Positions 33,690-40,976 of a stretch of 64,000 nt of DNA are shown here, in pieces. How positions within the stretch are numbered: position 1 is the first letter of the stretch; every line of letters begins with the position of its first letter. Both the position numbers and the translations under genes were made by a program. The stretch is from Streptomyces spinoverrucosus. Lineage in GTDB: Bacteria > Actinomycetota > Actinomycetes > Streptomycetales > Streptomycetaceae. Below the pieces are notes generated by a model. The model had not been told where the DNA came from. It did not search any database and saw nothing but the letters and a program-made list of their open reading frames with translations. The stretch lies in NCBI RefSeq assembly GCF_006539505.1, contig NZ_BJND01000008.1:1-64000 (forward strand), read 5' to 3'.

Positions 33690-34284
33690 CGGCACGTACC
33701 GCGTCGTTCATCTCTTCCGCCAGTGCGACAGCGGTCTTGAGGTCCCCCTCGGTGATGAACTCGCCGATGCGTCGTCCGGCCGTCCCCGCACCGGGTCGAG
33801 ACCCGGGGTTGCGGAAGTTGTCGGTCGGGACGGTGGCCTGATTCTGGTCGGAGCCCCAGTTACAGACCACGTTCCGTGTCTCGGGTTCCGACGCGGCGGT
33901 CGGCCCCCGGTATACCTGGGGGTCGCACGGCTTGTCCGATGTGTGGACATCGGCGTCCGGTGCGAACTTCGCGGTGTGGACCTGCGGTGCGGTGTACGAC
34001 TTCGACCCGTAGCCGAGCCCGGTGGCCGAGTCGTGGGCTTCCAGCAGATCCGCTGCCAGCGAGATCAGTGCGTCGGGCGGCACCCACTCCCGGGCGTGCA
34101 CCCCGCCCAGCATCAAGACCCCTGGTACCTCGTCGGCCTGCCGTGTCTCGACCCGCAACAGCCGCGTGGTGCGGCCCTCGTGGGTGGTGTGGGGCGGAGT
34201 GATGACCTCGGTGGCCCCGGGGTACGCGCTGTGCAGGCCGGCGATCGCCGATTCGGTCTCGGCCACGTTGAGATACACGGTCAT
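33690..34284 (-). pseudogene. M14 zinc carboxypeptidase with internal deletions
   Basis: The N-terminus is well preserved, including the first zinc-binding motif GGVHAREWVPPD and AAD-containing helix. The sequence then jumps from TGLGYGSKSYTAPQV to KFAPDADVHTSDKPCDPQVY and from SEPETRNVV to WGSDQNQATVPTDNFRNP. Full-length M14 proteins carry about 60 residues (VNPDG and NRNFD region) at the first junction and the DVHS zinc His at the second. The end with the catalytic Glu is also gone and the frame runs into the next gene. Each jump is in frame. Its ATG overlaps the preceding TGA. Confidence 0.7.
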
Positions 34285-34537
34285 TCCTTCCGGCCGAGAC
34301 CGTGAGGGAAGGCGTCCCGGTCGGCGAAGCGGTCACCGCCGCCGGCCTCTTCCTTCCGGGCGAGCCAGTTCTCCGTGACGTTCTCCACCGCGGTCGGTGG
34401 AGTTCCACGCCCGCCCGGCTGCCGCGCGCGACGGCACGGCAGCCGACGTCGGGACGGGTATCGTGGATGAAGTCTCTGAGCGCTTCAGCGCTCTCCGCGA
34501 CCACATGGCAGCGGAAGAAGGCCGGCTCCTCGCTCAT
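34281..34537 (-). pseudogene. Small companion protein of the M14 peptidase, frameshifted
   Basis: The start at 34537 reads MSEEPAFFRCHVVAESAEAL, then RDFIHDTRPDVGCRAVARGS. The end, in another frame, reads VENVTENWLARKEEAGGGDR and FPHGLGRKE with a TGA overlapping the M14 start. In Streptomyces a small protein with this GLGRKE ending commonly precedes M14 carboxypeptidases. The centre appears deleted and the frame is shifted near 34400-34425. The start overlaps the subtilase stop by 4 bases, so the cassette was one operon. Confidence 0.55.
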
Positions 34538-36087
34538 GGCCGCAGCCCGTCAGCGAGCGCCACGGCCTGCGAGGCGTTCACCCGGCCGAAGCCGTAGTCG
34601 TCGTTGTGACCGGCCCCGTCGTAGTGGACTCCCGGGCCTCCGACCTTGTCGGCCGACTGGTGCATCACCTCGCGCAGCTGGTCGCGCGTGAGCTGGGGGT
34701 TCACGGACAGCGCCAGTGCCGCGCACCCGGCCGCGCAGGGTGCGGCGAAGCTGGTACCGGTGTTGGTGCCGTAGCCTCCGCCGGACCTGGTGCTGAGGAC
34801 GTCGACGCCGGGGGCGATCAGTTCGACCTCCGGACCGCGTGCCGCGTTGTCCTCCCGGTCCCGCCTGGTCGAACGCACCACGGCGATCACATCCGGGTGG
34901 GAGACCACCTCATCCTTGGCGACGTCGACATTCTTTCCGTTGCTCGCCGCCCAGAAGATCGGCAGTCCCTTGCCCTGACGGCCGCTCGAGGCGGCAAACA
35001 TGAGGGCGAGGTCGAGCGTGCTGGTCAGATCCCACTCCGCGACGTTCGGACCCAGGCTGCTGACCAGGATGTCCGCCCCAGCCTCAGGGCCGGTCCCGGT
35101 GAGCTCCGTCGAGGGGTCGGCCGCGTAAGCCACGGCGCGGGCGAGGGTCGTCTGCGTACCGATCTGGTCCGTCAGGCACGCCAGCAGTACCAGATCGCAC
35201 TTGGGGGCCGCGCCCGTACCGCCCGCCGCGTTGTTGAGCCGGGCCCCGGCCATGCCGGCACAGAAGGTGCCGTGATCGCTGTCGGGCATCCCCGAGATGC
35301 CCTGGAAGAAGGCCACGCCTCCCATGTCGTCGCTGAAGAAGCCGGACAACGGATCCACCCCGGCGGCGAGGTCCGGGTGCCCCGCGTCGAAGCCATTGTC
35401 GATGACGGCGACACGGACCCCTTCCCCGAAGGTACGGTCCCAGGCCGGCTCGATGTGGACGTCGGCGTCCGGAGTACCGCCGTTGGTGCCGAGGTTGTGC
35501 CATTGCCACTGCTCGGCGTAACGGGCTCCGGTGGGCGTGAATCGGCCCGGGACGTGCTCGATGAACGCCGGTTCGGCGAAGACGAAGCGGTCGTTGTCAT
35601 GGAGTTCGACGGAGGCGGCGAGGGCGTCCTCTGAGGTCGTGGTGCGCACCTCGTACAGGTTGTTCGCGAAGCCGAGTTTGCCCACGACGGTCAGACCGGC
35701 CGCCGCCAGCTCGCGCTCCGCCTCCTCCTCCGAGAGGGTCGGCTCCAGTCGGACGGTCAAAAGGTCGGTCGCGATTCCGATCCTGCCGTTGGGCCGCCGG
35801 ATCACCTTGCCGGCGGCCTCCGCCCCGGGGATCTCCTCGCCCGTCCTGAACGCTTCGCGGGTCTGCCGGTTCGGCCTGACGAATACCCAGTTGGCCCGGG
35901 TGAAGGCGTCGGTGGTCTCGTCGTCGACACCGGCATCCCGTATCTCCTCGCGGGCGCTCCTTCCCAGTTCCTCCTCCACCTCGGTAGCGGCTCCGGCCTG
36001 ACGTTCCGCGCCTATCCTGACCGCGACGACATCGTCGAGTTCTTCGGCCTCGACGAGATGACCACGCTGGTAGTACTGCCGTGACAT
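34534..36087 (-). CDS. S8 family subtilisin-like serine protease, leaderless
   Basis: A 517-residue protein. The first 200 residues are acidic and may act as a pro- or recognition domain (WVFVRPNRQTREAF, LTVRLEPTLSEEEAERELAA). The subtilase domain has Asp230 (VRVAVIDNGFDAGHPDL), His272 (DSDHGTFCAGMAGA), oxyanion Asn383 (WAASNGKN) and Ser446 (GTNTGTSFAAPCAAG), so the full triad is present. There is no signal peptide. ATG 36087 has GGAAGAGG upstream. It is the first gene of the protease/nuclease cassette, coupled through ATGA overlaps to the two broken genes before the trypsin-nuclease fusion. Confidence 0.88.
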   Translation of the reverse strand: MSRQYYQRGHLVEAEELDDVVAVRIGAERQAGAATEVEEELGRSAREEIRDAGVDDETTDAFTRANWVFVRPNRQTREAFRTGEEIPGAEAAGKVIRRPNGRIGIATDLLTVRLEPTLSEEEAERELAAAGLTVVGKLGFANNLYEVRTTTSEDALAASVELHDNDRFVFAEPAFIEHVPGRFTPTGARYAEQWQWHNLGTNGGTPDADVHIEPAWDRTFGEGVRVAVIDNGFDAGHPDLAAGVDPLSGFFSDDMGGVAFFQGISGMPDSDHGTFCAGMAGARLNNAAGGTGAAPKCDLVLLACLTDQIGTQTTLARAVAYAADPSTELTGTGPEAGADILVSSLGPNVAEWDLTSTLDLALMFAASSGRQGKGLPIFWAASNGKNVDVAKDEVVSHPDVIAVVRSTRRDREDNAARGPEVELIAPGVDVLSTRSGGGYGTNTGTSFAAPCAAGCAALALSVNPQLTRDQLREVMHQSADKVGGPGVHYDGAGHNDDYGFGRVNASQAVALADGLRP

Positions 36088-36333
36088 CGCATTCGCCTCT
36101 TCCACGCGCGCATTCACACATTCCGTATCGCGATGGAAACCCTTGGTGATGCCCCATTTCCCCCTGGAATTGGTAGGCCCTCTTTCAGTAAGCGACGGGG
36201 TGCGAGGATCGGCAACTCCGTGGCAAAGGCGGCAAATCCGGTTTCCATTTCACCTTTTGCCTCATCAACGAAAAAACTGGTGACGTGGGATCAATTGTGG
36301 AGGATTGTGGGTGTAGGGGCGTTGCTGATCCTT

Positions 36334-36366
36334 AACGAGCGCCTGAATCGCCGTCAGGTGCTCGTT
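36334..36366. other. Strong 13-base-pair inverted repeat
   Basis: AACGAGCGCCTGA (36334-36346) pairs with TCAGGTGCTCGTT (36354-36366) with one G-T type mismatch around a 7-base loop. It could be an operator for the IclR regulator, or a terminator or attenuator stem. No T-run follows. Confidence 0.5.
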
Positions 36367-36426
36367 GTCGTCGGGAGTCTCGACGCCGGGTGCGCCGTGC
36401 CGCAGACTCACGCCTGACCGGGTCGT

Positions 36427-36438
36427 TTCGCGTGAGCC
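36427..36438 (+). promoter_or_regulatory. Motif TTCGCGTGAGCC shared by iclR and vanA leaders (copy 1)
   Basis: The 12-base string lies 17 bases upstream of the IclR-type GTG (36456). The identical string occurs at 37591-37602, 18 bases before vanA. In the second copy it continues into a CGTGAG-C-CTCACG palindrome. Candidate binding site of the IclR-type protein. Confidence 0.4.
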
Positions 36439-36455
36439 GAGGAGGTGGGCACGGA

Positions 36456-37343
36456 GTGGATACGACCGTGGAGTCGGCGTCGGACCGATCGGACGGCGGG
36501 AGCCGGGCCGCGCCGGGGCCCGTGCTGGGCCGGGCGCTGCGGGTGCTCGGTGCGTTCAGTCCCGCCCGGCCCGCGCTCACGCTGAGCGAGCTGTCGCGGA
36601 GCTGCGGGCTGCCCACCTCGACGGTGCACCGGATGCTCGGTCCGCTGCTGGAATGGGGCGCGCTGGAGCGCGGCGCGGACGGGCGGTACCGGGTGGGGCT
36701 GCGGCTGTGGGAGCTGGGCGCACTCGCGCCGCGCGGGCCGGGGCTGCGGGAGCGGGCGCTGCCGTATCTGGAGGACCTGTTCCAGAGCACCGGGGAGAAC
36801 GTGCAGCTCGCGGTGCGGGAAGGCACCGAGCTGGTGTTCGTGGAGCGGATCCGGGGGACCGGTGCGGTGCCCGTGCTCACCCGGGTCGGCGGTCGCTTCG
36901 CGATGACCGCGACGGGCGTGGGCCTCGTGCTGCTCGCGCACGCGCCGCGCGAGGTGCAGGACGAGGTGCTGGCCGGGCCCGTACGCCGCTTCACCGAACG
37001 GACCCTCACCGATCCGCAGGCCCTGCGCCGCGTCCTCGGCGACATCCGCCGCGTCGGCTACGCCGTCAGCGACCGGCAGGTCACCATGGACGCCCTCTCC
37101 GTGGCCGCCCCCGTGTACGGGCCGGGGGAGGGCGTGGTCGCCGCGGTCTCCCTGGTCGTACGCCACTGCGAGGGCCACCCCCGCTCACCGCACCTGCTGG
37201 CACCCCTCGTCTGCACGACGGCCCGAGCCATCACCCGCGCCCTGGGCACCCAGCCCACCGCCCCACCGGCCCGGGAGGCCACACAGTGCATGGTGGGGGA
37301 GGACTGCACCTGCGGGGTGCCTTCGGCGACCCGGGAGGGGTGA
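36456..37343 (+). CDS. IclR-family transcriptional regulator
   Basis: A 295-residue regulator. The N-terminal winged helix (about 25-85) contains LTLSELSRSCGLPTSTVHRM and the wing GRYRVGLRLWELGA. The C-terminal IclR effector domain (about 110-270) contains RFAMTATGVGLVLLAHAPRE and VSVAAPVYGPGEGVVAAVSL-like segments. The last 20 residues hold three Cys (QCMVGEDCTCG). GTG 36456 follows AGGAGG at 36439-36444. It lies directly upstream of vanA in the same direction and likely senses vanillate or a related aromatic acid. Confidence 0.9.
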   Translation: MDTTVESASDRSDGGSRAAPGPVLGRALRVLGAFSPARPALTLSELSRSCGLPTSTVHRMLGPLLEWGALERGADGRYRVGLRLWELGALAPRGPGLRERALPYLEDLFQSTGENVQLAVREGTELVFVERIRGTGAVPVLTRVGGRFAMTATGVGLVLLAHAPREVQDEVLAGPVRRFTERTLTDPQALRRVLGDIRRVGYAVSDRQVTMDALSVAAPVYGPGEGVVAAVSLVVRHCEGHPRSPHLLAPLVCTTARAITRALGTQPTAPPAREATQCMVGEDCTCGVPSATREG

Positions 37344-37590
37344 CCCCCTCCGCCCCCCGCCCCCGATTCCTTCCCGGCATCCGGGAAACCCCCTCGCCCC
37401 CCGTCGCCCGCCCGGCCAGAATCCCCGCATCCGCCGCACCCCGGGGCGCGTCGAGCCGCCGTACCGCACCACCTGCCCCGACCGGCGTGCGCCGGACGCC
37501 GGACCGAGCCGTCGGCGACGGGGCGACGGAGGCTGCCATGCCTGTCCCGCGCAGCTGTTCGCCACCCCGCGTCCCCGTCCAGTGACCAGC

Positions 37591-37602
37591 CTTCGCGTGA
37601 GC
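37591..37602 (+). promoter_or_regulatory. Motif TTCGCGTGAGCC shared by iclR and vanA leaders (copy 2)
   Basis: Identical to 36427-36438. It overlaps a perfect CGTGAG-C-CTCACG palindrome (37594-37606) just before the AAAGGA ribosome site of vanA, so a bound protein or an RNA hairpin could limit vanA expression. Confidence 0.4.
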
Positions 37603-37620
37603 CTCACGAAAGGAACGCCA

Positions 37621-38676
37621 GTGACCGCATTCGTGCGCAACCAGTGGTACGTCGCCGCCTACGCCCACGAGGTCGGCCGGGAGCTGCTGGGCCGTACCGT
37701 CCTCGGTGAGCCGATCCTGCTGTACCGGACCGAGGACGGCCGTGCCGTGGGCCTCGCCGACCGGTGTGTGCACCGCCGCTTCCCGCTGTCGGAGCACCCC
37801 AGCCGCCTGGAGGGCGACAAGGTGGTCTGCGGCTACCACGGCTTCACCTACGGCACCGACGGCGTCTGCGTCCGCGTCCCCGGCCAGACCCGCGTCCCAC
37901 GCACCGCCCGCCTCGCCACGTACCCCGTCGTCGAGCAGGACTCCTTCGTGTGGGTGTGGATCGGCGACCGCGAGCCCGGCGACACCCTTCCGCCCCGCGC
38001 CCCCTGGCTGGACTCGCCCCACTACACCACGGTGTGCGGCATGGAACCGATCGAGGGCGACTACGGCCTCCTCGTCGACAACCTCCTCGACCTCTCCCAC
38101 GAGACTTATCTGCACGGCGGCTACATCGGCACCCCCGAGGTCGCCGAGACCCCGATCACCACCGAGGTCGACGACAAGTCCGCGATCGTACGGGTCAGCC
38201 GGCACATGGACGACGCCGAGTGCCCGCCGTTCTACGCCAACTCCACCGGCATCCAGGGCCGGATCACCCGCTGGCAGGACATCGAGTACCACGCCCCCGC
38301 CCTCTACCTGCTGCACTCCCGCGTCGCCCCCGTCGGCACCCCCGCCCCCCGCCCGGACGGCAGCGACCCGGACGCCTTCCACGTCGAGGTGGTGTACGGA
38401 ATCACACCGTCCACCGAGAAGTCGACGTACGACTTCTGGGCCGTGGCCCGCGACTTCGCGCTCGACGACCAGGAGGTCACCGAGTACCTGCGGTCCAGCA
38501 ACCACACCGTGGTGATGCAGGACGTCGTCGCACTCAACGCCCTCCAGCGCGCCCTGGACACCGAGAAGCCCGGCTACCAGGAACTGTCCATCAACATCGA
38601 CACCGGCGGCCTGGCCGCCCGCCGCATCCTGGCCCGGCTCGCCGCCGAGAACTCCCCTCAGGCAGCGGCCCGATGA
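37621..38676 (+). CDS. vanA: Vanillate O-demethylase oxygenase subunit (Rieske)
   Basis: A 351-residue Rieske non-haem iron oxygenase. The 2Fe-2S ligands are Cys49, His51, Cys70 and His73 (RCVHRRFPLSEH, VVCGYHGF). The mononuclear iron site is in DNLLDLSHETYLH (His160, His165). Length and N-terminus (FVRNQWYVAAYAHEVGRELL) match VanA proteins. With the reductase encoded at 38872 it would convert vanillate to protocatechuate and formaldehyde. A related methoxy-aromatic substrate is possible. GTG 37621 has AAAGGA upstream. An earlier in-frame GTG at 37582 is less likely. Confidence 0.9.
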   Translation: MTAFVRNQWYVAAYAHEVGRELLGRTVLGEPILLYRTEDGRAVGLADRCVHRRFPLSEHPSRLEGDKVVCGYHGFTYGTDGVCVRVPGQTRVPRTARLATYPVVEQDSFVWVWIGDREPGDTLPPRAPWLDSPHYTTVCGMEPIEGDYGLLVDNLLDLSHETYLHGGYIGTPEVAETPITTEVDDKSAIVRVSRHMDDAECPPFYANSTGIQGRITRWQDIEYHAPALYLLHSRVAPVGTPAPRPDGSDPDAFHVEVVYGITPSTEKSTYDFWAVARDFALDDQEVTEYLRSSNHTVVMQDVVALNALQRALDTEKPGYQELSINIDTGGLAARRILARLAAENSPQAAAR

Positions 38677-38861
38677 ACACCCTCACCGAGGGCGAGGTGT
38701 ACCGCATCCACTGGGTCCCCGGCACCGACCGCCTGCTCGCCGTCTGCCACTGCGGCGGCGAGCGGGAGTTCGAGGACCCGGTGGCGCTGTGGGACTGGCT
38801 GCTCGCCCACCCGGAGGGCCACAGCAGCCCGCACGCCCACGCCTCGCCCGCCGCCTCCTGA
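38673..38861 (+). CDS. Small protein encoded between vanA and vanB
   Basis: A 62-residue protein whose ATG overlaps the vanA stop (ATGA). It reads VYRIHWVPGTDRLLAVCHCG and EREFEDPVALWDWLLAHPEG, with a CxC pair near residue 25 and a His-rich tail (HSSPHAHASP). It lacks a signal peptide. Translational coupling between the two demethylase subunits suggests a role in the enzyme system, perhaps assembly or electron transfer. I do not know the family. Confidence 0.75.
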   Translation: MNTLTEGEVYRIHWVPGTDRLLAVCHCGGEREFEDPVALWDWLLAHPEGHSSPHAHASPAAS

Positions 38862-38871
38862 CCGTCCGGAG

Positions 38872-39867
38872 ATGCACGTGACCACCGTGAGCACCGCCCT
38901 GCCGACCACCGCGGAGCCCGAGCACGAAGGCGAACTCACCCTCGTCGTCGCGGCCCGCGACCACCTCGCCGAGGGCGTCGTCCGCCTCACCCTCACCCGC
39001 CCCGACGGCGCTGCGCTGCCCCCCTGGCAGCCCGGCGCCCACCTCGACCTCTGCCTCGCCTCCGGCCTCGTACGGCAGTACTCGCTCTGCTCCGATCCCG
39101 CCGACCGCACCCGCTGGCAGGTGGCGGTGCTGCGCGCCCCGGACGGCCGGGGCGGCTCCGCCGAGGTCCACGACCGCCTCGCCGCCGGCGACCCGGTGCG
39201 GGTTCGCGGCCCCCGCAACAACTTTCCGCTGCACCCCGCACCCCGCCACCTCTTCCTGGCCGGCGGCATCGGCATCACCCCGATCCTTCCCATGGTCCGG
39301 CAGGCCGAACAGCACGGCGCCGACTGGGAGTTGGTGTACGGCGGGCGCAGTCTCGCCACCATGGCGTTCCACGCGGAACTGCGTCAGGCGTACGGCGACC
39401 GGGTACGGCTCGTGCCCCAGGACCGGGACGGGCTGCCCGACCTCGACGCCCTGCTCGGCACCCCGCGCCCCGGCACCCTCGTCTACTGCTGCGGCCCCGA
39501 GGGGCTGCTGCGGGCGGTGGAGGAGCGGTGTGCCTCCTGGCCGGCCGGTGCGCTGCACGTCGAGCGGTTCGCACCCAAGGTCGCGACCCAGGAGGCGGAG
39601 GGCGAGTTCGAGGTGGAGCTCGCCCGCAGTGGCCGGACCCTCACCGTCCCACCCGGCACCTCCGTGCTGGACGCCGTCGAGCAGGCCGGTGTGCAGGTGC
39701 TGTCCTCCTGCCGCGAGGGCACCTGCGGCACCTGCGAGACCGCGGTCCTGGCCGGGACCGTGGACCACCGGGACTCGCTCCTCACCCCCGACGAACAGGC
39801 CGCGCACGACACGATGATGATCTGCGTCTCGCGCGCCGCCTGCCCACGGCTGGTCCTCGACCTGTGA
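38872..39867 (+). CDS. vanB: Vanillate O-demethylase reductase subunit
   Basis: A 331-residue phthalate-dioxygenase-reductase type protein. The flavin-binding motif is RQYSLCSDPADRT. The NAD(P)H domain begins LFLAGGIGITPILPMVRQAE. A C-terminal plant-type 2Fe-2S ferredoxin has CREGTCGTCETAVLAG with a fourth Cys in MMICVSRAACP. It passes electrons from NAD(P)H to the VanA Rieske centre. GTG 38878 is better spaced from CGGAG than ATG 38872, so the protein may start two codons later. Confidence 0.92.
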   Translation: MHVTTVSTALPTTAEPEHEGELTLVVAARDHLAEGVVRLTLTRPDGAALPPWQPGAHLDLCLASGLVRQYSLCSDPADRTRWQVAVLRAPDGRGGSAEVHDRLAAGDPVRVRGPRNNFPLHPAPRHLFLAGGIGITPILPMVRQAEQHGADWELVYGGRSLATMAFHAELRQAYGDRVRLVPQDRDGLPDLDALLGTPRPGTLVYCCGPEGLLRAVEERCASWPAGALHVERFAPKVATQEAEGEFEVELARSGRTLTVPPGTSVLDAVEQAGVQVLSSCREGTCGTCETAVLAGTVDHRDSLLTPDEQAAHDTMMICVSRAACPRLVLDL

Positions 39868-39874
39868 GCGCGGC

Positions 39875-40288
39875 TCAGCCCTGCTGCCCGCTGATGTTGA
39901 CCATCCAGGCGACCCCGAAGCGGTCCGTGCACATGCCGAACACATCGCCCCACATCTGCTTCTCCATGGGCACGGCCACCGTGCCGCCCGCCGACAACTT
40001 CTCCCAGTAGCCCCGCAGTTCTTTCTCGTCGTCGCCGGTCAGGGCGATCGAGTAGGCGTTGCCGCGGTTGAAGTCCTCGCCCGGGGAGTCCGCGCCCATC
40101 AGGGTGAACCCGCTCGGCGTCTCCAGCATGCCGTGCATGATCTTGTCGGCGTCGGGCGTGTCCGCCTGGCCGCCGAGCTCGCCGTAGGTGTTGACCGACA
40201 GGGTGCCGCCGAAGACCTCCTTGTAGAACTCCAGCGCCTGGCGGGCGTCGCCTTCGAAGTTGAGATACGGGTTGAGTCGCGAAGCCAT
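39875..40288 (-). CDS. VOC protein of the PhnB / 3-demethylubiquinone methyltransferase-like type
   Basis: A 137-residue single-module VOC protein beginning RLNPYLNFEGDARQALEFYK and ending with WGDVFGMCTDRFGVAWMVNI, the pattern of PhnB-like glyoxalase-fold proteins. The real activity of this group is mostly unknown. ATG 40288 has GGGAGG 6 bases upstream. It is convergent with vanB, 7 bases apart, so the two transcripts may share a termination zone. Confidence 0.88.
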   Translation of the reverse strand: MASRLNPYLNFEGDARQALEFYKEVFGGTLSVNTYGELGGQADTPDADKIMHGMLETPSGFTLMGADSPGEDFNRGNAYSIALTGDDEKELRGYWEKLSAGGTVAVPMEKQMWGDVFGMCTDRFGVAWMVNISGQQG

Positions 40289-40500
40289 GAGAACCTCCCG
40301 AAGAGAGCGAACGGCCATTGCTTTCGCACCCTAGCGGGGGCCACTGACAACGGCCTGTCCACGCCATTACGCCGTCACGGCGTCGGTGCATCGAGTCAAC
40401 GGGACTGTCGCGGAGCGTGTCGCTGTTCGGCCGAACGGGTGACATCGCGTAAGAATTGGCTGGTGCAGGCGATAAGTGCGAGGCAGATCGGGGGGAGCCG

Positions 40501-40893
40501 GTGAACAGTCACGATGTCACCGATGAACAGTGGGAAGGGCTCGCCCAGGTCGTGCCGCTGCGGGGCCGGGACGCCTGGCCGTCGGCGGTGGACCACCGTG
40601 CCCTGCCGGAGGCGGAGACCGAGGCGCGCCGCCGTTTCGTCGTCCTGCGCGTCAATGTCTTCGCGGACGCCCGCGAGGTCGCCGAGACCCTGATGGCCGG
40701 TATCCCGGTGCTGCTCGACCTCACGGGCGCCGAGACGGAAGTCGCCAAGCGGGTCCTGGACTTCAGTACGGGCGTCGTCTTCGGCCTGGCAAGCGGGATG
40801 CACCGCGTGGACCGCAACGTGTTCCTGCTGACCCCGCCCGGGACCGAGGTCCAGGGGCTGATGGAGGGTGCGGCGGGCGTTCCCGGGATGTAA
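40501..40893 (+). CDS. SepF-like protein
   Basis: A 130-residue protein whose C-terminal 80 residues match the SepF domain: RRFVVLRVNVFADAREVAET, IPVLLDLTGAETEVAKRVLD, FSTGVVFGLASGMHRVDRNV and FLLTPPG. SepF links the FtsZ ring to the membrane. The true cell-division SepF has an N-terminal amphipathic helix and lies in the ftsZ region. Neither is seen here, so this is one of the extra SepF-like copies of Streptomyces. GTG 40501 follows GGGGGGAG. Confidence 0.85.
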   Translation: MNSHDVTDEQWEGLAQVVPLRGRDAWPSAVDHRALPEAETEARRRFVVLRVNVFADAREVAETLMAGIPVLLDLTGAETEVAKRVLDFSTGVVFGLASGMHRVDRNVFLLTPPGTEVQGLMEGAAGVPGM

Positions 40894-40976
40894 GGGACAC
40901 GCTGTCGTCGCCCGATCGTAGGAAGGTCCGACAGACGGAACGGTTCGGCCGTCCCGAGGTCTTCTACGGTCCGGAC

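Larger units (their letters stand above)
36088..36455. other. Divergent intergenic region with lower GC
   Basis: About 370 bases between the subtilase and IclR genes. The part at 36118-36330 is clearly richer in A and T than the surroundings (for example AACGAAAAAACTGG) and should hold the promoters. A + strand frame at 36133-36417 has no family resemblance or ribosome site and I do not call it. A hairpin at 36334-36366 and a 12-base motif shared with the vanA leader (36427-36438) are listed separately. Confidence 0.5.

Noticed and set aside
36133..36417. 94-codon + strand frame before iclR
   Set aside because: No ribosome site or family resemblance, and it crosses the hairpin. Likely promoter DNA.
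40501..40893. Calling this the primary cell-division SepF
   Set aside because: No ftsZ/division cluster around it and no N-terminal membrane helix, so only SepF-like is supported.
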